NCBI GenBank assembly: GCA_002373325.1
Contig: DFKI01000103.1
Location: 2,310-14,705 of the forward strand
Source of the DNA: Treponema sp. UBA3649
Lineage (GTDB): Bacteria > Spirochaetota > Spirochaetia > Treponematales > Treponemataceae
Direction: 5' to 3'
Length of the DNA stretch: 12,396 nucleotides
Shown piece by piece: positions 6,750 to 12,396 of the stretch. Numbering within the stretch: position 1 is the stretch's first letter; each line of letters begins with the position of its first letter. The notes below the pieces were generated by a model, which saw only the letters and a program-made list of their open reading frames with translations, was not told the origin of the DNA and searched no databases. The position numbers and the translations under genes were made by a program.

Positions 6750-8249
6750 ATGTCTACACCTATTGAAAATTATCTTGCAGCCTGCGGAAACAAACCGAAT
6801 CCTGCCATGCTTGCTTATGTCGCAAATCTTCAGCAAGTAGCAGCCGTGGGACCGGATATCGCAACGAGCATCGTAAACGAGCTTGAGAATCAGAGAAGCC
6901 ACTTGAAACTTGTTGCGAGCGAAAACTACTGCTCCCTCAACGTACAGGCGGCAATGGGAAACCTCCTCACCGACAAATACGCCGAAGGATATCCCGAGCA
7001 CCGCTACTATGGTGGATGCGTAAACATCGATGCAGTTGAAAACACGGCCGCACGTGAAGCAGAGGCACTTTTCGGAGCCGATTATGCCTATGTCCAGCCA
7101 CACTCAGGAGCCGACACAAACCTCGTCGCTTACTGGGCAATCCTCTCAAAGAAGATTGAGACACCCACGCTTGAGGAGCTTGGAGTAAAGAGCCTTGCGG
7201 AGCTTACCGACGAACAGTTCGACATGCTCAGAAAAAAGTTCGGAAACCAGAAGCTCATGGGTCTTGACTACAGCTGCGGCGGACACCTCACACACGGATA
7301 CCGCATGAACGTTTCTGCAAGGATGTTCGAAAGCCACCCCTATGGAGTAGACAAGGAAACAGGACTTCTCGACTACGACGCCATTGAAAAGCAGGCCATG
7401 GAAGTTAAGCCCCTCATTCTCCTCACAGGATTCTCAGCCTATCCGCGCAAAATCAATTTCCGTCGCTTCCGTGAGATTGCGGACAAGTGCGGAGCAGTAC
7501 TCATGGTGGACATGGCTCACTTCGCAGGACTGGTCGCAGGAAAGGTATTCACAGACGATTTCGATCCCGTAAAATGGGCCGATGTCGTGACAACAACAAC
7601 ACACAAAACGCTCCGTGGACCCCGCGGCGCAATGATTCTCTGCAAAAAAGAATTCGCTGATTACGTGAACAAGGGATGCCCGATGGTTCTCGGAGGACCT
7701 CTCGGACACATAATGGCGGCAAAGGCCATCGCGTTCAAAGAAGCTCGCACAGAGGCATACAGGATCTACGCTCAGAACGTCGTGAAAAACGCAAAGGTCC
7801 TGGCAGATGAGTGCATGAAACTCGGAATGACCTTGCAGACAGGCGGAACCGACAATCACCTCATGCTCATTGACGTGACCACCTACGGACTTACCGGAAA
7901 GCAGGCAGAGGCGGCTCTCTTCAAGTGTGGAATCACTGCCAACGCAAACGCGCTCCCCTACGACAAGAACGGCGCATGGTGGACAAGCGGAATCAGAGTA
8001 GGAACACCCGGACTCACAACCCTCGGCATGAACGGAGATGACATGAAGGAAGTCGCTTCCCTGATTGATTTCGTCCTCAAGGGAACAAAGCCCGGCCTCA
8101 CAAAGGAAGGAAAACCTGCGAAGGGAAAAATCGTGCTTGATGAGAAAACAGAAAGCGAGGCAAAATCACGCGTGCAGAAATTGCTCAAGGCACACATGCT
8201 TTATCCTGAGCTCGACCTTGACTTCCTCAAAAAAGAGTTCGTAAAATAA
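6750..8249 (+). CDS. glyA: Serine hydroxymethyltransferase, long form, 499 aa
   Basis: Cytosolic PLP enzyme that converts serine and tetrahydrofolate to glycine and methylene-tetrahydrofolate, feeding one-carbon metabolism. Conserved parts are all present: LKLVASENYCS (residues 53-62), YAEGYPEHRYYGG (78-89), HGGHLTHG-type CGGHLTHG (176-183), GFSAYPRKI, the PLP-pocket VDMAHFAGLVAG, and VVTTTTHKTLRGPRG with the Schiff-base Lys at 286. At 499 residues it is about 80 longer than the common bacterial enzyme. The extra length comes from an N-terminal segment of about 30 residues, an insertion at about 133-169 (LEELGVKSLAELTDEQ), and a longer C-terminal part. The ATG at 6750 follows AGGAG by seven bases. 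It is a single-gene transcript with its own promoter and terminator. Confidence 0.97.
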   Translation: MSTPIENYLAACGNKPNPAMLAYVANLQQVAAVGPDIATSIVNELENQRSHLKLVASENYCSLNVQAAMGNLLTDKYAEGYPEHRYYGGCVNIDAVENTAAREAEALFGADYAYVQPHSGADTNLVAYWAILSKKIETPTLEELGVKSLAELTDEQFDMLRKKFGNQKLMGLDYSCGGHLTHGYRMNVSARMFESHPYGVDKETGLLDYDAIEKQAMEVKPLILLTGFSAYPRKINFRRFREIADKCGAVLMVDMAHFAGLVAGKVFTDDFDPVKWADVVTTTTHKTLRGPRGAMILCKKEFADYVNKGCPMVLGGPLGHIMAAKAIAFKEARTEAYRIYAQNVVKNAKVLADECMKLGMTLQTGGTDNHLMLIDVTTYGLTGKQAEAALFKCGITANANALPYDKNGAWWTSGIRVGTPGLTTLGMNGDDMKEVASLIDFVLKGTKPGLTKEGKPAKGKIVLDEKTESEAKSRVQKLLKAHMLYPELDLDFLKKEFVK

Positions 8250-8267
8250 TCAGCGCGAAAAAAAGCG

Positions 8268-8300
8268 AAGCCGTCCTGTAGAGATACGGGGCGGTTTTTT
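8268..8300. terminator. Intrinsic terminator after glyA, probably bidirectional
   Basis: CCGTCCTGTA (8271-8280), loop GAGA, and TACGGGGCGG (8285-8294) form a ten-pair stem with two G-U pairs, extendable by three pairs, followed by T6. On the opposite strand the same stem is followed after six bases by seven T residues (the A-run at 8257-8264), so it can also end the converging operon whose last stop is at 8333. Confidence 0.9.
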
Positions 8301-8332
8301 ATTTTGACAGAATAATGGCGTTTTCAAGGAAA

Positions 8333-9187
8333 CTAAAGCGGAAGCTCCTTGAGTTTTTCAAGCGATGTCCGAATCAAATTCAGACACTGCGACTTCACAA
8401 TCTGGCTGACAGAATCCTCAAGAGAATCCAGATGTTTCTCGGCGTTTGAAACAATCTCATTTATAATGGAAGATTTCAGGGGAACCTTCTGCCCGATGAG
8501 GTCCATCTCAGCGTCAAGTTTCAGCGTGTGGTTCGTTATCACAGTGGGTCCGGCAAAAGCAATGCGAACAGAGGAAATCTTGTTGCGAATCAGGCTCGCG
8601 AGAAAAGTATAGGAACCGCTCTCCCTCGTCACCGAAAGCTCAGGTCCGACCCTTGTGAAAAAAGCATAGTCCCAATCATCCACCGGAACCCTGATTCTGG
8701 TCAAAAGCAAATCGTCAGGAATGGGAGCAGACTCATATTTTGAAATCGGCTCTGGATTGATTTTTGTATCCTTGGTGTTTTTTCTGAAAATCAGTTTCGC
8801 GTCCAAAGCAAGAAGCGGAGCCCAAAGAGTCATCCTGTGCCACTTGGTGCAGAGATTTCCTCCGATTGTCGCTACATTCCTGAGTGCAAAAGTCGCCACG
8901 CTGCCGATGGCATTTTGGAGAACACCGGGGATTTTTATGTGCTCGCTGTAAAGAAGCTCGTTGAGTGTCACAGCAGCTCCAATCTCAAAATGTCTCTCGT
9001 GCTTTTCAAAAACATGAAGCTCAGGAACAGCCGAAGTATGGAGGTTTCTTTTTCCAAGGGATTTTCCCGACGTTTCCGAAGAAGTACATCCGCCCAGAAT
9101 CCTAACGTCATCAGAATCCTGCACTCCGCTCAGAAGGGCCTCAAGAGTCTCAGGAAAAGAATAGGTGCTTTCCTTAACGTCGCTCAT
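8333..9187 (-). CDS. FAD-binding subunit of a xanthine/CO dehydrogenase-type hydroxylase, 284 aa
   Basis: Medium subunit of the molybdenum hydroxylase family (XdhB/CoxM type), which passes electrons from the 2Fe-2S subunit to an acceptor through FAD. The N-terminal FAD domain shows VRILGGCTSS (residues 28-37, where AGGT-like sequence is usual), FEIGAAVTLNELL, and the diagnostic RNVATIGGNLC (103-113) followed by APLLALDAKL. The C-terminal part (about 170-284) fits the usual CO dehydrogenase flavoprotein C-terminal domain, including VRIAFAGP. A longer in-frame start is rejected: the ATG at 9187 has AAGGAGGAG five bases upstream. It overlaps the 2Fe-2S gene by 14 bases, implying translational coupling. 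It is the last gene of the operon, ending against the glyA terminator. Length is typical. Substrate and acceptor are unknown. Confidence 0.88.
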   Translation of the reverse strand: MSDVKESTYSFPETLEALLSGVQDSDDVRILGGCTSSETSGKSLGKRNLHTSAVPELHVFEKHERHFEIGAAVTLNELLYSEHIKIPGVLQNAIGSVATFALRNVATIGGNLCTKWHRMTLWAPLLALDAKLIFRKNTKDTKINPEPISKYESAPIPDDLLLTRIRVPVDDWDYAFFTRVGPELSVTRESGSYTFLASLIRNKISSVRIAFAGPTVITNHTLKLDAEMDLIGQKVPLKSSIINEIVSNAEKHLDSLEDSVSQIVKSQCLNLIRTSLEKLKELPL

Positions 9188-9701
9188 TTTTCTCCTCCTT
9201 GCCATGATAAATTTCGAACGCCCGGAGTATGCCCTCCACAAGAGTCTCGGAATCTGTGCAGCAAGGGTTCAAATCCTGCACGGCATTCAAAACGACATCC
9301 TTTGAAAGATTCTTGTTGTGCTTAATCAAATCATAGGCGATGAAGATTTTACCAGCGTCGCAATATCCGCACAAAGCAATCCCCGCGTCATCGAAACCGT
9401 CCATAATGCACTCGTATTCCCGGCTCGAAATTTTTTTAAAATATTCCAGCGTAACGATGGATGTAATTTTCTTTCCGTCATCGCTTTTTATCTTCTTCAC
9501 CTTCGTAAGCCCCACCGGAATCTTGCAGGACGGAACAGCGCGGTCATTCAAAAGCACCATGCAGTTTCCGCATCGACCCTCTTCACACCCGAGCTTGATT
9601 GAGGTAAAACCGTTTCGTCTGAGGACATGCTGCAATGACTCCCCCGGAGACTCCTCCACCTGCAAAGGCTCGCCGTCCACAAAATCAATCTTTATCTGCA
9701 T
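9174..9701 (-). CDS. 2Fe-2S subunit of a xanthine/CO dehydrogenase-type hydroxylase, 175 aa
   Basis: Small electron-transfer subunit (XdhC/CoxS type) carrying two 2Fe-2S clusters. The N-terminal ferredoxin-like domain has C39, C44, C47 in GCEEGRCGNCMVLL and C59 in VPSCKIPV, the normal plant-type cluster. The C-terminal helical domain has C111 and C114 in LCGYCDAGKI, but the final pair, normally C-R-C-T-G-Y, here reads NPCCTDSET with C147 and C148 adjacent. All eight Cys are therefore present with altered spacing at the second cluster. The ATG at 9701 is preferred over two upstream in-frame ATGs because AGGAGG lies six bases before it and the family motif starts at MQIKIDF. It overlaps the large-subunit gene by 17 bases and the FAD gene by 14. 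Confidence 0.9.
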   Translation of the reverse strand: MQIKIDFVDGEPLQVEESPGESLQHVLRRNGFTSIKLGCEEGRCGNCMVLLNDRAVPSCKIPVGLTKVKKIKSDDGKKITSIVTLEYFKKISSREYECIMDGFDDAGIALCGYCDAGKIFIAYDLIKHNKNLSKDVVLNAVQDLNPCCTDSETLVEGILRAFEIYHGKEEKNERR

Positions 9702-12111
9702 TCGAAGCCTCCTCATCCAAGACCTTTTCACTCACCGCCTGATTTTTCATCTCAAGGTCCACCGCATCATCGGTCTCATTTTTCATCTGCCCCGCAATCT
9801 TTTTTGCCTTCCACCGCATGTTCCTGTCATAAAGAAGCGCATAGAGTGAATCATTTTTTAGCGGAAGATGATCCACCGGAGCCCCCAACACCTGGGCCAG
9901 AGCCTGCGTATATGCCGCCGGAATGATTTTGTCAAGGAGGGAACCAATCTGCATGGCAGGTGAGTCAGACTCCAGGAATTCAATTGAGATTGAGCTTAGA
10001 GGAATCCTGGATGATGTGACAAGGGATGAAAGAATCTTGCGTGCCTCAATCTTCACGGAATTCTCCGCCGCCTTTCTGTTCAGGATTTTTCCCCCGTCAA
10101 TGATTATGTCCATGTGCCTGATGCTCGTCATGTAGATGACCGAATTGAATTCCACCTCCACCGAAGCAAGTCCGAAAGAACACGCATGGAAGGGACGACC
10201 GGAAAAAGTCTGCGCTTTCCAGTTTTTTTTCTGTTTCTGAGAGATTGATTTTGTCACGCTGACAGGTCCCGAAGCCCCATCCTTTTTTTTCAATATGGAG
10301 GCACAGCATTTTGAAAGAAGCTCGAAACTCACGCTGATATTGCTCATGACACTTTCTGGAATCCGGCTTCCTGACTCATCGTCATATTTTGAATCCACGG
10401 AAACGGCGGAGAGTGCGACACCAAGAAGGGATGCCACATGTTTTCTCCACAAAGTCCTCACAGTGTTGGAGGAAGGAGAGCTGTGGATTATGACGCTCTT
10501 TTCGTTTTCCCATGTCACCTCTATGCTCTGGTCAGAATCCTCATAAAGCTGCGACCCGAAATAATAGTCCCCCTCATAAGCCGAAGCGACACCGATTCCA
10601 CGCACGGGAGCATTCATGTCGTTCACGGGAAGTCCGCCCTCAAGACGCTTTCTCTTCAAAGATTCCACGAGCCTGTAAGAATAAAACTTGCGTATAAAAT
10701 CCCTGTTTTCGGAAAGACGCGAAAGACATTTTCTTACTCCCGAGATGTCAAGGTCAAACTGATTTTCCAAGGAAGCCCGTGAAGACTCACTCGGAATGTT
10801 CAGCTCCCTCACCTGCAAGGGATTCAGTCCCACCGCGTTTCCAATTTCGTTCATCTGATTTTCCATGGCGAAAAAGGCGGCTGTGTCAAGGAGATTCAGG
10901 TTCATCGATGATGGATGTCTGCTCGAAAGATGCGCGTAAGCATGGACATAAATATTCTCTGCCCCGTAACATCCGCATGAGGCGATTACCAGACGGTCGA
11001 TTATTTCCTGCGCGAAAGGATTGTATGCCCCCGCATCCACGTCAATCTCAATCTGCATGGCATGAATCTTTCCGTTCTCGTCTATGCCAGTCTTGTGAAC
11101 GATGGTGACAGGATTCATGGAGTCCATAAAATCAGCCTGCTCTTTTTGGGTGTAAACAAGCTTCACGGTCCTCTTCAAACAAAACGCAGCCACCGCAACC
11201 TGACATGCGATTATGGAATTGTACCACAGGGAATTGGAAGTTCTGTCAAGCGATTTTTTTTTGCTTATGCGAATCTGTTCCGGCTCAAGGTTCAGAGCCA
11301 TGCAAAGTGAATCCCTGAGATGGGAAGGCCAAAGCGTCGGTGAGTAGACCGTAAGAATTTTTTCCGATTCTGAATACGAGCAGATTGCCCCGGACGGCTC
11401 CACATATTCGGGAACCTCCATGCTGTAAGTCCAAGCGTGCTCAATCACCCGGCTGCATTCGGAAAGGGCTGCAGAAATTCCAGGTGCTTTTTTTCTCCCG
11501 GATTTTTCAAAGCATGGTCCGCACTCAAGTTTTCTCTCGGCAAGAAACATGGAATCCTTCGCCGGATTTTCATCATGAAGCTCAAAGTCAGCGGCATCAT
11601 TGGAAAAACCAAGCAGGTCAGAAATCTCCTTGCTGATTTTTTTAGCGGGACTCTTTTTTTCCTCAGGCTCGGGTATCATCCAGTCAGAATCTTCCACCGC
11701 CACATTCGCAATCTCACTAAGACCGGCCTCCGTCACGCAGCGTTGAATGTGCATCTTACCCGCGATTCTCTTCACCTCACCTTCATCAGGTCCCACGATA
11801 AGTCCGAGTGCCTCGCCGTAATAGGATTCTGTTCCGGGATTAAAAATGTATACGGTCCCGTGCTGAGTACCCACCAGATTGCTTCCGGGAACATCCCTGT
11901 ATGTGAAAATAGAATACCCCTCCTCCATGGGAATGGGCTCGACAACAGGAGTGTAAGGCGGCGGATACGGATTTCTTACGACCGCGGCATAGAGCATGGG
12001 TGAGTCTTTTGTGGAAAGATTTATGTCGCTGTAAAAGGGAATCTTTTCTCCGGGGAGCCTCGTCTTTTTCACGGGAGCCTCTTTCGTTCCCTGTGACTTT
12101 CCCCTAGACAT
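9685..12111 (-). CDS. Divergent molybdopterin-type large subunit of a xanthine dehydrogenase family protein, 808 aa
   Basis: Homologous in layout to the catalytic subunit of molybdenum hydroxylases, but degenerate. Residues about 20-130 match the alpha/beta hammerhead domain (IPFYSDI, LYAAVVRNPYP, YRDVPGSN, YYGEALGLIVGP). From about 225 the large domain follows: YVEPSGAICSY (236-246), LTVYSPTLWPSHLRDSL, VKLVYTQKEQ (317-325), IDVDAGAYNPFA (356-367), FFAMENQMNEIGNAVGLNPLQVRELN (413-438), APVRGIGVA (501-509). The GGGFGGK loop is absent (ISKKKSLDRTSNSLWYNS, 282-299), the RG-x-G loop reads SSRHPSSMNLN, and the catalytic Glu segment (GEPP-like) reads QIGSLLDK (721-728). Residues 140-215 are a variable, charged insertion. 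Activity as a hydroxylase is doubtful. It overlaps the aminotransferase stop by 8 bases and has only a weak ribosome site (AGGG), so translation probably depends on coupling. Confidence 0.8.
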   Translation of the reverse strand: MSRGKSQGTKEAPVKKTRLPGEKIPFYSDINLSTKDSPMLYAAVVRNPYPPPYTPVVEPIPMEEGYSIFTYRDVPGSNLVGTQHGTVYIFNPGTESYYGEALGLIVGPDEGEVKRIAGKMHIQRCVTEAGLSEIANVAVEDSDWMIPEPEEKKSPAKKISKEISDLLGFSNDAADFELHDENPAKDSMFLAERKLECGPCFEKSGRKKAPGISAALSECSRVIEHAWTYSMEVPEYVEPSGAICSYSESEKILTVYSPTLWPSHLRDSLCMALNLEPEQIRISKKKSLDRTSNSLWYNSIIACQVAVAAFCLKRTVKLVYTQKEQADFMDSMNPVTIVHKTGIDENGKIHAMQIEIDVDAGAYNPFAQEIIDRLVIASCGCYGAENIYVHAYAHLSSRHPSSMNLNLLDTAAFFAMENQMNEIGNAVGLNPLQVRELNIPSESSRASLENQFDLDISGVRKCLSRLSENRDFIRKFYSYRLVESLKRKRLEGGLPVNDMNAPVRGIGVASAYEGDYYFGSQLYEDSDQSIEVTWENEKSVIIHSSPSSNTVRTLWRKHVASLLGVALSAVSVDSKYDDESGSRIPESVMSNISVSFELLSKCCASILKKKDGASGPVSVTKSISQKQKKNWKAQTFSGRPFHACSFGLASVEVEFNSVIYMTSIRHMDIIIDGGKILNRKAAENSVKIEARKILSSLVTSSRIPLSSISIEFLESDSPAMQIGSLLDKIIPAAYTQALAQVLGAPVDHLPLKNDSLYALLYDRNMRWKAKKIAGQMKNETDDAVDLEMKNQAVSEKVLDEEASNADKD

Positions 12112-12396
12112 GATGTACCCTGCCGGTTTCTTTCACGCACTCAATCACATAGTCCACCATATCGTCCGTCATGTCGGGCCAAAGCGGAAGAGTGATTGTC
12201 CTTTGGTAATGCTCCTCGGCATTCGGAAACTTCTCCGCCGTGAAATCCGCATAGAGATTTTTCCAATATGTAAAATGGAAGAGCGGAATGAAGTGCATGC
12301 TGATTCCTAGTCCCCTGCCCTGAAGCTCCTTCGCAAAATCAGTGCGTGTACAGTCAAGCTTTTCCAGATTCAGACGCAGCAGATAAAGATGCCACG
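12104..12396 (-). CDS. DegT/DnrJ/EryC1/StrS-type PLP aminotransferase, C-terminal part only
   Basis: The 5' part lies beyond the right edge; about 97 codons are visible. They read WHLYLLRLN, then RTDFAKELQGRGLGISMHFIPLFHFTYW, AEEHYQRTITLPLWPDMTDDMVDYVIECV, the usual C-terminal half of sugar aminotransferases that make 4-amino or 3-amino nucleotide sugars for surface glycans or glycosylation. In the family this part has an HY-x-P-L motif; here it is HFIPLF. The PLP-binding Lys lies in the missing part, so the substrate cannot be named. Its stop overlaps the hydroxylase large-subunit start by eight bases, suggesting a shared transcript, an unexpected partner for such a gene. Confidence 0.85.
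   Translation of the reverse strand, partial: WHLYLLRLNLEKLDCTRTDFAKELQGRGLGISMHFIPLFHFTYWKNLYADFTAEKFPNAEEHYQRTITLPLWPDMTDDMVDYVIECVKETGRVHHV

Noticed and set aside
6660..7859. Minus-strand open frames of 60-150 codons within glyA
   Set aside because: They are shadows of the highly conserved plus-strand glyA frame, with no domains or ribosome sites.
9188..9241. Upstream in-frame starts for the FAD subunit
   Set aside because: They would add a basic, non-conserved leader inside the 2Fe-2S gene; the ATG at 9187 has a near-perfect ribosome site and fits the family N-terminus.

Overview
The window reads as chromosomal DNA from a Treponema-like spirochaete, probably a host-associated or gut type. 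The evidence is the rpsF-ssb-rpsR gene order on one strand, a long-form serine hydroxymethyltransferase of about 500 residues, and a very large acidic repeat protein with a C-terminal SPOR domain, which recalls the acidic repeat protein (Arp) of Treponema pallidum in style. The genus is inferred from gene content, not from a database match. I see no tRNA, rRNA, CRISPR array, transposase or phage gene.

Right to left on the minus strand, positions 1-1288 hold a conserved ribosomal/replication operon: a good sigma70-type promoter, a leader with two inverted repeats, rpsF (S6), ssb, and the start of rpsR (S18, cut by the window edge). Positions 1493-6244 hold a two-gene minus-strand unit for exported envelope proteins. 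The first is a 170-residue periplasmic protein with a pattern reminiscent of the CsgG/LpoB-type fold. Twenty-four bases later comes a 1404-residue protein made of a signal peptide, a degenerate RlpA-like double-psi barrel, about 1200 residues of Glu/Asp/Pro/Ser-rich repeats, and a peptidoglycan-binding SPOR domain. This is the most striking gene in the window.

Positions 6245-6749 form a 500-base divergent intergenic region. It has a palindromic TATA-type element, a GC-richer block that may be an interspersed repeat, and a clear glyA promoter. glyA runs on the plus strand and ends at a strong hairpin terminator (8268-8300) that probably also serves the converging minus-strand operon.

Positions 8333-12396 hold four overlapping minus-strand genes: the C-terminal end of a DegT/DnrJ/EryC1-type PLP aminotransferase (cut by the window edge), then the large, 2Fe-2S and FAD subunits of a xanthine dehydrogenase/CO dehydrogenase-type molybdenum hydroxylase. 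Overlaps of 8, 17 and 14 bases imply translational coupling. The large subunit keeps the overall fold pattern but lacks the usual cofactor and catalytic motifs, and the 2Fe-2S subunit has an altered second cluster motif. The complex therefore appears to be a divergent or repurposed hydroxylase and is the second item worth following up.
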